From assembly GCF_041320605.1 (NCBI RefSeq), contig NZ_CP166679.1, positions 186,001 to 250,000 on the forward strand: 64,000 nt of DNA. The letters are read 5' to 3'. A program made the position numbers and the translations under genes. The number at the start of each line of letters is the position of its first letter. The stretch's first letter is position 1. The notes below the pieces were generated by a model, which made no database searches, had not been told where the DNA came from, and was given only the letters and a program-made list of their open reading frames with translations. Source of the stretch: Arenibacter antarcticus (GTDB taxonomy: Bacteria; Bacteroidota; Bacteroidia; Flavobacteriales; Flavobacteriaceae). Below, in pieces: positions 29,393 through 39,148 of this stretch.

Positions 29393-31300
29393 ATGAGTAA
29401 TTATCACATTAAACATTTGGAGGAATACTATCAGGTGTATCGAAAATCTGTTCGGGAACCTGAAAATTTTTGGGGAGAAGTTGCAGAGGAACATTTTTTA
29501 TGGCGTAAAAAATGGGATAAAGTCCTGAGCTGGAATTTTAAGACCCCAGAAATTAAATGGTTTGAAGGTGCTCAACTAAATATTACCGAAAACTGTATAG
29601 ATAGGCACTTATTAAATAGAGGTGATAAAACAGCCATCCTTTTTGAACCCAACAATCCCGATGAGGAGGCAGAACATATTACCTATAAGCAATTGCATTC
29701 GAGGGTCTGTAAAATGGCCAATGTCCTAAAAGATCAAGGTATAAAAAAAGGGGATAGGGTATGTATCTACTTACCTATGATTCCCGAACTATCCATAGCC
29801 TTACTAGCCTGTGCCCGTATTGGGGCGATCCACTCCGTAGTCTTTGCAGGTTTTTCCGCAACAGCACTATCGTCTAGGATAAATGATAGCGATTGTAAGC
29901 TTGTTATTACATCGGATGGCTCTTACCGCGGTACCAAATCCATAGACCTAAAAGGTATTGTAGATGAGGGACTAAAAGACTGTCCAGGAGTAAAATCAGT
30001 ACTGCTAGTTAAACGCACCCATGCTGAAATTAATTTTCATGAAGGACGTGATCAGTGGTTACAACCTTTAATGGACAAAGCCGACTCAAACTGTGCTCCA
30101 GAGATTATGGATGCAGAAGATCCTTTGTTCATCCTATATACTTCAGGTTCCACAGGCAACCCTAAGGGAATGGTACATACCACTGGAGGATATATGGTAT
30201 ATACCGCATATACCTTTAAAAATGTATTTCAATATACCGAAAATGATGTATTCTGGTGTACAGCAGATATAGGCTGGATTACTGGACATAGCTATATCGT
30301 ATACGGACCTCTTGCCAATGGGGCCACCTCCCTTATGTTCGAGGGAGTACCCAATTACCCAGATTATAGTCGATTTTGGCAGATTGTGGAGAAGCATAAG
30401 GTAAATCAATTTTATACCGCACCCACCGCTATTAGAGCGCTTGCAAAACAAAATATCTCCTTTACCGAAAAACACGACCTTACCTCACTTAAGGTATTGG
30501 GATCTGTTGGGGAACCTATTAACGAGGAGGCATGGCACTGGTATAACGACGTTATTGGGAAAAAGAAAAGCCCTATAGTGGACACTTGGTGGCAAACGGA
30601 AACTGGAGGCATTATGATTACCCCCATACCTTTTGTAACTCCTACAAAACCTACCTTTGCTACACTACCATTTATCGGGATCCAGCCCGCTATCATGGAT
30701 GCCAATGGACAAGAAGTTACTGGGAACCAAGTAGATGGACGCCTGTGTATAAAATTCCCATGGCCAGGAATGGCCAGAACCATTTGGCGTAACCATCAGC
30801 GCTACAAAGAAACCTATTTCTCTACCTACCCCGAATACTATTTCACTGGTGATGGGGCCTTTAGAGATGAGGTAGGCTACTACAGAATTACCGGGCGTGT
30901 AGATGATGTCATTATCGTTTCGGGCCATAATTTGGGAACCGCACCCATAGAAGACTCGATAAACGAACATCCAGCAGTTTCAGAATCGGCTGTTGTTGGT
31001 GTTCCACACGATATTAAAGGGAGTGCCCTTTATGGCTTTGTTACCCTAAAAGAGACCGGAGAATCCCGTATTCACGATAACCTAAGGAAAGAGATCAATC
31101 AAATGATTACGGAACACATTGGCCCAATAGCGAAGCTAGACAAGATCCAATTCACCAATGGATTGCCAAAAACACGTTCTGGTAAAATCATGAGACGTAT
31201 CCTCAGGAAAATCGCCTGTAGGGATATGGAAAATCTAGGTGATACCAGTACCCTTCTAAACCCAGAAGTGGTAGATGACATTAAAAAGAATGTACTTTAA
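29393..31300 (+). CDS. acs: Acetyl-CoA synthetase (acetate--CoA ligase)
   Basis: The 635-residue ANL-family enzyme activates acetate with ATP to acetyl-AMP and then acetyl-CoA in the cytoplasm. The N-terminus WGEVAEEHFLWRKKWDKVLSW is typical of Acs. The AMP-binding P-loop is YTSGSTGNPKGMVHTTGGY, WWQTETGG lies at the adenylate site, and the C-terminal PKTRSGKIMRR holds the catalytic lysine that many bacteria acetylate to switch the enzyme off. The length is near the usual 650. It follows the symporter genes on the same strand and would use the acetate they import. The locus also processes N-acetylated sugars, whose deacetylation yields acetate. Confidence 0.95.
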   Translation: MSNYHIKHLEEYYQVYRKSVREPENFWGEVAEEHFLWRKKWDKVLSWNFKTPEIKWFEGAQLNITENCIDRHLLNRGDKTAILFEPNNPDEEAEHITYKQLHSRVCKMANVLKDQGIKKGDRVCIYLPMIPELSIALLACARIGAIHSVVFAGFSATALSSRINDSDCKLVITSDGSYRGTKSIDLKGIVDEGLKDCPGVKSVLLVKRTHAEINFHEGRDQWLQPLMDKADSNCAPEIMDAEDPLFILYTSGSTGNPKGMVHTTGGYMVYTAYTFKNVFQYTENDVFWCTADIGWITGHSYIVYGPLANGATSLMFEGVPNYPDYSRFWQIVEKHKVNQFYTAPTAIRALAKQNISFTEKHDLTSLKVLGSVGEPINEEAWHWYNDVIGKKKSPIVDTWWQTETGGIMITPIPFVTPTKPTFATLPFIGIQPAIMDANGQEVTGNQVDGRLCIKFPWPGMARTIWRNHQRYKETYFSTYPEYYFTGDGAFRDEVGYYRITGRVDDVIIVSGHNLGTAPIEDSINEHPAVSESAVVGVPHDIKGSALYGFVTLKETGESRIHDNLRKEINQMITEHIGPIAKLDKIQFTNGLPKTRSGKIMRRILRKIACRDMENLGDTSTLLNPEVVDDIKKNVL

Positions 31301-31319
31301 ATCATAAATTCGGGGCATT

Positions 31320-31344
31320 GCCACTTTATAAAAAATAAAGTGGC
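31320..31344 (+). terminator. Hairpin after acs, possible terminator
   Basis: GCCACTTTAT (31320-31329) and ATAAAGTGGC (31335-31344) form a perfect 10-bp stem with an AAAAA loop, 19 bp past the acs stop. No T-run follows directly, so it may be a weak terminator or an mRNA-stabilising stem. Confidence 0.45.
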
Positions 31345-31709
31345 ACCTGCTTTCCGCTATATCTTTTTTATAGCCATAAAAAAGGATGCCGCTGCAATCA
31401 GTAATGCAATGTTCCAACACCCAATGGTTTGGTTCTACCTAAAAACTAGGGTTCAATAAAGCACCGATTCTTCAGCATAAATCCGTTATAATCCGCATCC
31501 AAAAAAGGATCAATTCCCCCTTCAATAGGACTTATCTTCTAGGTAACTTTTTATTTTTTATAGCGTTAAAACCAAAATCCTATTTTCGAAAATCGAACCA
31601 ATAAAATCTTAGATCCACTCCGAAAAATAGATTTAGTTCTGATTCGATAAAACATCAATATATTAGAAGAAAGGAGTATAGAGAATGAACAATAATTTTA
31701 AACCATTCA

Positions 31710-31844
31710 CTCATTTTCTAATTGACTCATTTCCAAATTAAAACAAGTTGCCAGCTTCCAATAGCCAAATCTAACCCATTGCTACGTTTTGACATTAATT
31801 CATTGATAAATGAGCACATTTTCAAATTGACTCAATTCCAAATT
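31710..31844. repeat. Two copies of a 30-bp AT-rich repeat
   Basis: The copies at 31710-31739 and 31815-31844 agree at 27 of 30 positions and share the core AATTGACTCA followed by TTCCAAATT. They are 105 bp apart in non-coding sequence. No protein or structure explains them. Confidence 0.6.
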
Positions 31845-31892
31845 TTTTTTACTCTTTTCCTTTTAACGTAAGTTTTCGGAGCAAATTCAACC

Positions 31893-33101
31893 TTAAGCCG
31901 GAAGTAAAACCATGCTTCTTCGCACAGCTAGAAGGATAAAGAACGACAGACCACCACAGAGCGAAAATCCGATAAACAGTGGAAGCGTGGTCCCCACCAT
32001 AAAACTACCGATGTATGTAGCAATCGGAATGGCGATCATAGTAGATACAAACCCTGTAATGGCAGCTCCAATTCCCGCCATATGCCCAATGGGTTCCATG
32101 GCAATGGCCCTTAGGTTTCCAAACAAAAAGCCTAAAGTAAAAAACTGCAAAGCAAGGAAGGTGATCAATACCCACAAAGGGGGGTTACCAGTATTCCAAA
32201 ACAAACTAATATAGGTTAGTGAAACAGCACAAAACAGACCAAGAGAGATAAAAGAAAGCTTTCTCATGCCCAATTTTACTACCAAGGTCCCGTTTAACAA
32301 AGTAGATATTCCAACAGATATTGCCAATCCCGCAAAGATGTAAGGAAAGTCATCCGCCAAGCCATACTGGTTCTCGAAAATCTGCTGAGCAGCACTTAAA
32401 TACACCATAAATGCACCGGTAATTAATCCTGAGATAATAGTAAATGCTACGGTCTCCTTATACCCTAAAAGTGCCTTAAGTCCCTTTAAATAAACATGCC
32501 TAGAGAATTTGATGGTATACTCTGGTTTCAAGGTTTCTGGTTGCCGCTTCCAGAACCACAGTCCAATTATAAAAGTTGCTACCAATTGCACGTAAAAAAT
32601 AGACTCCCATCCAAATCGGTCCAAAAAGAATTTCCCCATAGCTGGGGCAACAATGGGCACCAAAATAAAGAAAGCGGTAACAAAGGACATAATTTTGGCC
32701 ATATAGTCGCCTTTGTAAGAATCCCGTATCATGGAGATACTAATGGTTCTCGCGGCCGAAAGACCAACTCCCTGTAATATCCGCCCTACCAACATCCACT
32801 CCAAGCTGGGGGCAAAAACACAAATTAGGCTTGCCACACTAAAAAGCGCGAAACCAAAATAGACAATAGGCTTACGTCCAAAACTATCGGACAAGGGTCC
32901 CAAAATCAACTGTCCTATTCCAAGGCCCAAGAAGATCATGGTAATCAACTTTTGATTCTCAGTAGGATCATGGCTACCTAGGGTATCCCCAATGGTTGCC
33001 ATAGCCGGTAACAAGGCGTCTATGGCCAATGCTACGATTGACATTAAAGACGCCATTATGGCTACAAATTCGAATTGTGGTCGCTTCTGAGAATTTTGCA
33101 T
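31893..33101 (-). CDS. MFS transporter of the Bcr/CflA drug-resistance type
   Basis: The product is about 402 residues with 12 predicted membrane helices. It has the conserved IDALLPAMATIGDTLG opening and the MFS loop motif LGPLSDSFGRKPIVYFG between helices 2 and 3, typical of drug:H+ antiporter-1 exporters of the Bcr/CflA group. An upstream in-frame ATG at 33212 would add 37 residues with no transporter similarity, so I chose the ATG at 33101 (MQNSQKRPQFEF). Its substrate is unknown. It stands alone, convergent with acs and separated from the next gene by almost 300 bp. Confidence 0.85.
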   Translation of the reverse strand: MQNSQKRPQFEFVAIMASLMSIVALAIDALLPAMATIGDTLGSHDPTENQKLITMIFLGLGIGQLILGPLSDSFGRKPIVYFGFALFSVASLICVFAPSLEWMLVGRILQGVGLSAARTISISMIRDSYKGDYMAKIMSFVTAFFILVPIVAPAMGKFFLDRFGWESIFYVQLVATFIIGLWFWKRQPETLKPEYTIKFSRHVYLKGLKALLGYKETVAFTIISGLITGAFMVYLSAAQQIFENQYGLADDFPYIFAGLAISVGISTLLNGTLVVKLGMRKLSFISLGLFCAVSLTYISLFWNTGNPPLWVLITFLALQFFTLGFLFGNLRAIAMEPIGHMAGIGAAITGFVSTMIAIPIATYIGSFMVGTTLPLFIGFSLCGGLSFFILLAVRRSMVLLPA

Positions 33102-33392
33102 CCGGCAAAAGTAGTCATATCCAGCACTATAGGAAATAAAGGACTTTAAAATAACAAAATGATAACAGTTGGAAAGTCGCTCTAGATATAATGAAAGCAC
33201 CTCAATGCGCAATTATCCCTACCCAAGGGATTTAACTCTATATGCTGTTCTTTAAACAAAGTGTAAGAGCAGGTCTTATAATGCAAATAAGTGGTTGATA
33301 AAGTGCATTCTTCCCCGCACATATAACAAAAGCTTTGCTATATGGACCTACAAATAACGGCACAAATTTTAGGTGAAAAGTAAATGGGATAT

Positions 33393-34508
33393 TTAGAATG
33401 TTCTCCGCCTCACCCCCTTGGGTTGTAAAGAGGGATTAATTACAATTTCAAAATCGACGACTCCCAACACCAACTCTTCCTCGGTAATGACTTCCACTTT
33501 CCAAGTTCCTGGTTTCACATTATTCTTATAGGTGTATCCGCGATATCCCCCATCCCGACCTCCTGTAATTTCATAGCCTATATCCTCAACAATCTCCCAT
33601 TTCCCAGTACCTTCATTATACCATGTCCATCTATGGAAGATGGACTTTTTTAAGTCGGTAGGCGCAAAAATGGAAGTGAATACATATACATTTTCATCAG
33701 GTTCATGAATATACTTCAGCCTATGGTCTCTCCAAAATATATACCAGTCATCTGTTTCGTAGGTAACGTAATAACTATTATTTTGTGATTCTATATTGTG
33801 CGCTACAATTCCGGTTTGCATGGCCAACGGAACTGGAGGGATAAGCTTTAGAAAATAAAAAACATTGATCAGAGCGTAAATAAATAGTATCATTCCAAAC
33901 AGTTTTCCAAGGTGTACTTCCAATCTAGTACTTGGGCTGATTCCATATATTATCGTAATTACTAGAAGCGAAGAAATTAAACTTACAACCCCCGAAATAA
34001 GAAAAATATTTGTATTCATCTCACTTATAAATACAGGTATAATAAAAGTAAAAAAGGTGAAGCTTATAAAAAAATACACCCCAAACTGTAAGTATTTATT
34101 GGAGATCCGTTTCTTAAGCAACTCATTGGCAAAAAGCAAGAGCACTAGGATAATAAAGAAAGATATGGTTCTGGAAAGGGAAACACTCCTGGAAAAATAA
34201 ATAACAAAAGCACTGGAAAGTCCCCCAAAGAAAAACTGGATCGCCAAGGGAAAATATTCCTCATACCGTCCCAAGAATGTATTTTTCCACCTTCCGTCAT
34301 CAACCAAATTAAAAAGAAAAAGGGTAATGGTCAGGGAGGTCATATGCAGACATAACACAATTAAATCATATAACCGGTCAATGCGCCCTAAAGTCAGAGA
34401 ATCAAAAACGAATCCTGCGATGAAGAATAACACCGGAGCATACTTTTCATGTTTCTTGAGAAAATTTCGAAACCTACTATTCCTAAGTTTTACTAATGTT
34501 CTTTTCAT
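33393..34508 (-). CDS. Membrane protein with C-terminal DUF2914 domain
   Basis: The first 240 residues of this 371-residue protein hold about eight hydrophobic segments, including PVLFFIAGFVFDSLTLGRIDRLYDL near the start. The last 110 residues form a soluble beta-rich domain with HRWTWYNEGTGKWE, GYRGYTYKNNVKPGTWKVEV and a tail matching DUF2914. The function of this domain is unknown. The C-terminal domain is probably outside the inner membrane. The neighbours give no clear pathway context. Confidence 0.75.
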   Translation of the reverse strand: MKRTLVKLRNSRFRNFLKKHEKYAPVLFFIAGFVFDSLTLGRIDRLYDLIVLCLHMTSLTITLFLFNLVDDGRWKNTFLGRYEEYFPLAIQFFFGGLSSAFVIYFSRSVSLSRTISFFIILVLLLFANELLKKRISNKYLQFGVYFFISFTFFTFIIPVFISEMNTNIFLISGVVSLISSLLVITIIYGISPSTRLEVHLGKLFGMILFIYALINVFYFLKLIPPVPLAMQTGIVAHNIESQNNSYYVTYETDDWYIFWRDHRLKYIHEPDENVYVFTSIFAPTDLKKSIFHRWTWYNEGTGKWEIVEDIGYEITGGRDGGYRGYTYKNNVKPGTWKVEVITEEELVLGVVDFEIVINPSLQPKGVRRRTF

Positions 34509-34597
34509 CTAATTTATTGGAAGGGTATAAAAATAAACGAATTAAGGTTATATTTTATGTTTATTTTATTTTTCTATTCCCCATGCGCTAAGAACAA

Positions 34598-35491
34598 TCA
34601 CAAATATTTCTGAAGTTCTCTCTTGAAGTATTCAGCACTGGCTGCAGCGCTGATCATTGAGTTTTTAGTGAAATTACCCCCTTGTTCTATATAATAAAAC
34701 TCTAATCCAGATTCCTTGGGGTCTGGAAGGATCTCATGATAGTTTATAGAACCATTGCCCAATTCGGTGTAATCTCCGCTAAGTTTATCCATATCCTTTA
34801 TATGCCAGGTAGTATATCGGTTTGGTTGTTCCTTAATCAATTCCTTCGGACTGTAATTTGAAGCACGAATTACCCAATACATATCTATTTGTAATTTCAC
34901 AAGGGAGGGGTCGGTTTCATTGATAATAATATTAAATCCATTTTCCCCATTCTGATCTTCAAATTCATAACCGTGGTTGTGATAAGAGAATCCAAGTCCT
35001 GCATTTGTTATTTGCTCCCCTATGATATTCAATTTATTGGATAACAATCTATACTTGTCCAGCGTTCGTTGTTCTGGAGAAATCCATGGCCATGTAATAT
35101 AACTGCTTTTTAACGCTTTGGCCCCAACAATGCACTGGTCAACGAAACGGCTTAACTCTTCGTCAGGTTTCTCCAGATAGGGGGAGAAATTATAATGACC
35201 ACTACTGACCGTTAAATCTAACTCATCCAATAGTAGTTTAAATTCCGAAGAGGGATACCCATAATAGCTCCCATTTTCATTATCAAAACCATAGATTTCA
35301 AAATCTTCATATCCAACCTCTTTTAAATACTCCAGAGTTTTCCTAGGGTTCTTGGCCATTTCATCTCTAATGGAAAACAATTGATATCCCATTTTATATT
35401 TCGGAGAATCCATTAATGAAAAAGAGGATAGGGGCAACATTGCAGCCAATCCCAGTACACTGGATTTCTCCATAAATTTTCTTCGATCCAT
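34598..35491 (-). CDS. Exported sugar phosphate isomerase/epimerase-like TIM-barrel protein
   Basis: The 297-residue protein begins with a Tat-type signal (MDRRKFMEKSSVLGLAAML). The AP-endonuclease-2/xylose isomerase-like barrel follows: KMGYQLFSIRDEMAKNPRKTLEYLKEVGYEDFEIYGF, then FSYHNHGYEF, LQIDMYWVIRA and the late WHIKDMDK and YYIEQGG strands. These hold the histidine, glutamate and aspartate residues that normally bind a divalent metal. Such exported family members are abundant in Bacteroidota and probably act on sugars in the periplasm. No substrate can be assigned here. Confidence 0.8.
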   Translation of the reverse strand: MDRRKFMEKSSVLGLAAMLPLSSFSLMDSPKYKMGYQLFSIRDEMAKNPRKTLEYLKEVGYEDFEIYGFDNENGSYYGYPSSEFKLLLDELDLTVSSGHYNFSPYLEKPDEELSRFVDQCIVGAKALKSSYITWPWISPEQRTLDKYRLLSNKLNIIGEQITNAGLGFSYHNHGYEFEDQNGENGFNIIINETDPSLVKLQIDMYWVIRASNYSPKELIKEQPNRYTTWHIKDMDKLSGDYTELGNGSINYHEILPDPKESGLEFYYIEQGGNFTKNSMISAAASAEYFKRELQKYL

Positions 35492-35578
35492 AGCAATTAG
35501 CGGTTTTAATCTTTATAAAACATTCCAAAATAAAGATAAAATATCTCCCAACCAGCGTACTTGGCAAAGTAGCCGTAT

Positions 35579-36157
35579 TTAAAGTCTTATTGAAGCTCGG
35601 AAACCCCTTGCGGCATAATAAGACGGGGCACTATTGTGATATACAAATACAGTCCCGTAACGGAAGTCAGCAAAAAGGGCCCCACCTAGTTTTCTAATCT
35701 CGGGAGGTGTCTTCACCCAACTAGATGTTTTGGCATCGAAAACCCCCAACCTCTGCAATCCTTTATATTGTTCTACCGTTAATATTTCAACACCCATTAT
35801 TGTTGCCATATCAATAGCGTTATTTTTAGGTTTGTGCTCTTTCCTAGACTCCTGTCCCTCCCTATCATAACAAGCACTTCTGCGACCTTTAGGGCTTTCC
35901 GCCGCACAATCATAAAAAAGATATTCCTCTGAAATTTCAATATCCCCAACAACTGTTGGATCAACAACATCTGGTTCTCCGCCTGTGCTCTCCATTTCAT
36001 TCAGTGACCACAATTTTTCGGAATCGGCCTCCAACTTTACTTGGATGGGTCCCCAACCAAGATCCTTATGCCGATCCATATTTTTATGAAAGCGGACTTT
36101 TAATGTGCTTATCAGTTCTTGGGCCTGTTCTTGTGACAATACGGGTTTGTATTCCAT
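35579..36157 (-). CDS. DUF4256 family protein
   Basis: The 192-residue protein matches the DUF4256 family in length and in blocks such as LKVRFHKNMDRHKDLGW, LWSLNEMESTGGEPDVV, YDCAAESPKGRRSACYDREG and LFADFRYGTVFVYHNSAPSYYAARGFR. It is soluble, with no signal peptide or membrane segment, and no function is known for the family. It lies on the same strand as the halogenase-like gene, 81 bp downstream of it, and could share its transcript. There is no other reason to link it to the pigment cluster. Confidence 0.8.
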   Translation of the reverse strand: MEYKPVLSQEQAQELISTLKVRFHKNMDRHKDLGWGPIQVKLEADSEKLWSLNEMESTGGEPDVVDPTVVGDIEISEEYLFYDCAAESPKGRRSACYDREGQESRKEHKPKNNAIDMATIMGVEILTVEQYKGLQRLGVFDAKTSSWVKTPPEIRKLGGALFADFRYGTVFVYHNSAPSYYAARGFRASIRL

Positions 36158-36238
36158 GATCTCAAGTTTTATTATGCTTTATCGTGTCTTCAAGTATCCA
36201 ATATGATTATCGATAAATCAACAAGAATCAGGTGGCTC

Positions 36239-37486
36239 TTACTCTTCCTTACTTTGATTTTCCAGATCTATAATATGTGCCACTGTTCTTATAAGTCGAT
36301 CGTGCTTGGTGACAAACGGATTGGTCTTATCCCATACATAACCTGCTAAAACAGAACAAATTTGCCTTTTCACCTCCGGATTTTCGGGCTGGTGGAAAAA
36401 TAAGGTCTGCAAATTACCCGTGTACCACTCCTGTACATAGGAGGAGAATACGGCCACTCCATCCTTAATATGATTAGAATATTCTATTTCCCAATCCACT
36501 GTAGCACCTTTTAGTTCCTTGGTTATAAGTTTCGCGCCCAATAGGGCAGATTCTGTGGCAAAGGTGACTCCAGAAGAAAAAACAGGATCTAAAAATTCGG
36601 CACTGTTCCCCGTTAAGACAAAACCCTTTCCATAGAGTTGCTTAACGGATTTTGAATAATTCTTTATGGTATGGGGCTCAAAAAGAAAGCTCACCCCCTT
36701 AAACCGCTCATAATAATAATCGGATAGTTTTAACATTGCTATTAACTTCTCCGAATCACTACCTTTAAAGGATTCTAAAAACTCTGATGGACCCACATAG
36801 CCAATACTTGTTCTCCCATTGGAAAACGGAATTACCCATAACCATACTTCGGTCTGTACCACATCAAAAGTAATGAGGGTACCCTCCTTTCCTGCGGGGC
36901 GGTTTATATCCTCAACATGGGTGAAAATTGAGGAATGTTTGGGCAGTGCCGAGGGTTTGTCCAGATCTAACAATCGGGGCAATACCCTACCGTAGCCACT
37001 AGAATCGATAATATATTTAGCCTTTATCTGGTACAGCTTCCCATTTTCGTCCTTTACCGAGGTCGTAGATTCGCCATTATCATTAAAACTAACATCCATT
37101 ACCTCATGGGCAAAGGAAACATCGATTCCCATTTTTATAATTTGATCCACCAGTACCTGATCAAAATCGGCCCGTGGCACTTGCCAGGTCCAATCCCAAC
37201 CAGCGGTATGCTTTTTACTAAAGTCGAACTCACATACCTTATCTCCCTTAATAAATCGGGCTCCAAATTTCTTTTCAAATCCTATGGCGTCCAAGCCCTC
37301 AAGAAGTCCCACCTCTTCAAAATGATCCATACATCTAGGCAAAAGACTTTCTCCTATCACAAACCTCGGAAACACACTTTTCTCTACTACTTTAACATTA
37401 ATTCCTTGCTGCTTCAAATAGGCCGCAGCAACGCATCCAGAGGGCCCTGCCCCAATTACCAAGACCTCAACAAAACTTTGATCCAT
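36239..37486 (-). CDS. FAD-dependent halogenase-like oxidoreductase
   Basis: The 415-residue flavoprotein has an N-terminal Rossmann motif GAGPSG (residues 12-17), then GESLLPRC (45-52). K72/K73 precede F-G-A-R-F, and a GWDWTWQVPR segment lies at 96-105. The spacing resembles flavin-dependent halogenases, which use a conserved lysine and a W-x-W-x-(I/V)-P motif to make a halogenating species. Related enzymes without halogenase activity also carry these features. It diverges from the ammonia-lyase gene across a 105-bp promoter region, so it probably belongs to the pigment cluster. Halogenation of the aryl ring is one possible role and hydroxylation is an alternative. Confidence 0.75.
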   Translation of the reverse strand: MDQSFVEVLVIGAGPSGCVAAAYLKQQGINVKVVEKSVFPRFVIGESLLPRCMDHFEEVGLLEGLDAIGFEKKFGARFIKGDKVCEFDFSKKHTAGWDWTWQVPRADFDQVLVDQIIKMGIDVSFAHEVMDVSFNDNGESTTSVKDENGKLYQIKAKYIIDSSGYGRVLPRLLDLDKPSALPKHSSIFTHVEDINRPAGKEGTLITFDVVQTEVWLWVIPFSNGRTSIGYVGPSEFLESFKGSDSEKLIAMLKLSDYYYERFKGVSFLFEPHTIKNYSKSVKQLYGKGFVLTGNSAEFLDPVFSSGVTFATESALLGAKLITKELKGATVDWEIEYSNHIKDGVAVFSSYVQEWYTGNLQTLFFHQPENPEVKRQICSVLAGYVWDKTNPFVTKHDRLIRTVAHIIDLENQSKEE

Positions 37487-37517
37487 TATTTTTAAAATAT
37501 TGATTGCCTAAATATCA

Positions 37518-37525
37518 TACATTTG
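37518..37525 (+). promoter_or_regulatory. Predicted -7 box (TACATTTG) for the pigment operon
   Basis: TACATTTG fits the TAnnTTTG consensus and lies 66 bp before the ammonia-lyase ATG at 37592. No -33 box is evident. An 8-bp stem (37550-37557 with 37564-37571, 6-base loop) would lie in the leader. The halogenase promoter must share the same 105-bp gap. Confidence 0.4.
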
Positions 37526-37591
37526 CAATCCAAATTAACTAATTTTAACAATAGTAATCCAATTTACTATTTAAATATTGAATTCATATAC

Positions 37592-39148
37592 ATGTTGACT
37601 CTTAAAGGAAGGTTGGGAATAGAAGATTTCTACCAAATAATATTCAAAGAAGAATCTATTCTTATTAACAACAATGTCTTATCTACGGTTGAAAATAGTT
37701 TTGATTTTCTGAAAAAATTTTCTGAGAACAAAGTTATTTACGGGGTTAATACGGGATTTGGCCCCATGGCTCAGTACAAGATCAAAGATTCTGAAAGGAT
37801 TCAGTTGCAATATAATTTAATACGGAGCCACGCATCCGGAACTGGGAATTTAATTCCTCCTACCTATGTGAAGGCTGCCATGTTGGCCAGATTGAACACC
37901 CTATGCCTAGGGCATTCCGGAGTACATATTTCAGTTATAGCGTTAATGACTTCCCTTATCAATAAAAACATTACTCCAATCATCTATGAACATGGTGGAG
38001 TAGGTGCCAGTGGAGACCTTGTACAATTGGCACATATAGCCCTAGTACTTATAGGCGAAGGGGAAGTAATGTACAAAGGGGAACGCAGAAATACCCCGGA
38101 GGTGTTTAAAATTGAAAACCTTACTCCCATTTCCATTGCCCTACGTGAGGGCCTCGCCTTAATCAATGGGACATCTGTGATGACGGGAATTGGCTTAATA
38201 AATACGATAAATGCCAGAAAATTATTGAATTGGATGATTTGCTGTTCCGCTGCGATCAATGAAATTGTCCAAGCTTACGACGATCACCTATCCCACGAAT
38301 TAAATCAGTCCAAAAAACATTTGGGCCAACGCAAAATCGCCAAAACAATGAGGGACCATCTTAAGGATAGCACCCTCACCCGAAAAAGAGAACATCATCT
38401 GTACCATCCCAACAATGATGTTACTATTTTTGAGGAAAAGGTGCAGGAGTACTATTCCCTACGCTGCGTACCACAGATTTTAGGTCCCGTTTTGGATACT
38501 TTGAACAATGTGGAAAAGATCTTGATAGAAGAAGTGAATTCTGCCAATGATAATCCCATTGTTGACGTAGAAAACGAACATGTTTACCATGGCGGTAATT
38601 TTCACGGGGACTATGTTTCTTTAGAAATGGACAAATTAAAAATGGTTGTTACCAAAATGAGTATGCTTGCGGAAAGACAGCTGAATTATCTGTTAAACCC
38701 ACATCTAAATAACATTCTGCCACCATTTGTAAACCTGGGTACCTTAGGATTAAATTTCGGAATGCAAGGAGTGCAGTTTACGGCCACCTCCACCACCGCG
38801 GAAAACCAAATGTTGTCCAACCCCATGTATGTTCACAGTATCCCCAACAACAATGACAATCAGGATATTGTAAGCATGGGCACCAACGCGGCCAATATTA
38901 CCAAAAAAGTAATTGAAAACACCTTTGAGGTGATTGCAATAGAAGCGATAACCATTGTACAGGCCATTGAATATTTAAAGGTACAGGATAAAATATCATC
39001 AAAAACCAAAAAGATGTACGACGATATCCGGAAACTGGTACCCCCTATCTCCGACAAGGACGAGCCTATGTATCCCTACGTCAACAGTGTCAAAAACTTT
39101 ATTCTCAACTCCGAACTAGAGATAGACAACCATAGCCAAGTGAATTAA
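37592..39148 (+). CDS. Aromatic amino-acid ammonia-lyase (HAL/PAL/TAL family)
   Basis: The 518-residue enzyme makes an aryl acrylate from an aromatic amino acid and would supply the starter of the aryl polyene. The Ala-Ser-Gly triad that forms the MIO cofactor is at residues 139-141 (GGVGASGDLVQLAH), and the catalytic-loop tyrosine region is VIYGVNTGFGPMA (48-60). The selectivity pair is Ser79-His80, as in histidine ammonia-lyases. Lyases of flexirubin clusters carrying this pair are reported to use tyrosine. I chose the ATG at 37592, directly before LTLKGRLGIEDFYQ; an upstream ATG at 37523 adds 23 unlikely residues. It is the first plus-strand gene of the pigment cluster. Confidence 0.9.
   Translation: MLTLKGRLGIEDFYQIIFKEESILINNNVLSTVENSFDFLKKFSENKVIYGVNTGFGPMAQYKIKDSERIQLQYNLIRSHASGTGNLIPPTYVKAAMLARLNTLCLGHSGVHISVIALMTSLINKNITPIIYEHGGVGASGDLVQLAHIALVLIGEGEVMYKGERRNTPEVFKIENLTPISIALREGLALINGTSVMTGIGLINTINARKLLNWMICCSAAINEIVQAYDDHLSHELNQSKKHLGQRKIAKTMRDHLKDSTLTRKREHHLYHPNNDVTIFEEKVQEYYSLRCVPQILGPVLDTLNNVEKILIEEVNSANDNPIVDVENEHVYHGGNFHGDYVSLEMDKLKMVVTKMSMLAERQLNYLLNPHLNNILPPFVNLGTLGLNFGMQGVQFTATSTTAENQMLSNPMYVHSIPNNNDNQDIVSMGTNAANITKKVIENTFEVIAIEAITIVQAIEYLKVQDKISSKTKKMYDDIRKLVPPISDKDEPMYPYVNSVKNFILNSELEIDNHSQVN

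Larger units (their letters stand above)
31301..31892. other. Non-coding stretch of 592 bp
   Basis: This lies between the convergent acs and MFS genes. It contains a hairpin just after acs (31320-31344) and a short diverged repeat (31710-31739 and 31815-31844). I saw no credible coding sequence, tRNA or mobile element. The rest is AT-rich sequence without clear structure. Confidence 0.6.

Noticed and set aside
33102-33212. N-terminal extension of the MFS transporter from an upstream ATG
   Set aside because: The additional 37 residues are not transporter-like and the family N-terminus begins at the ATG at 33101.
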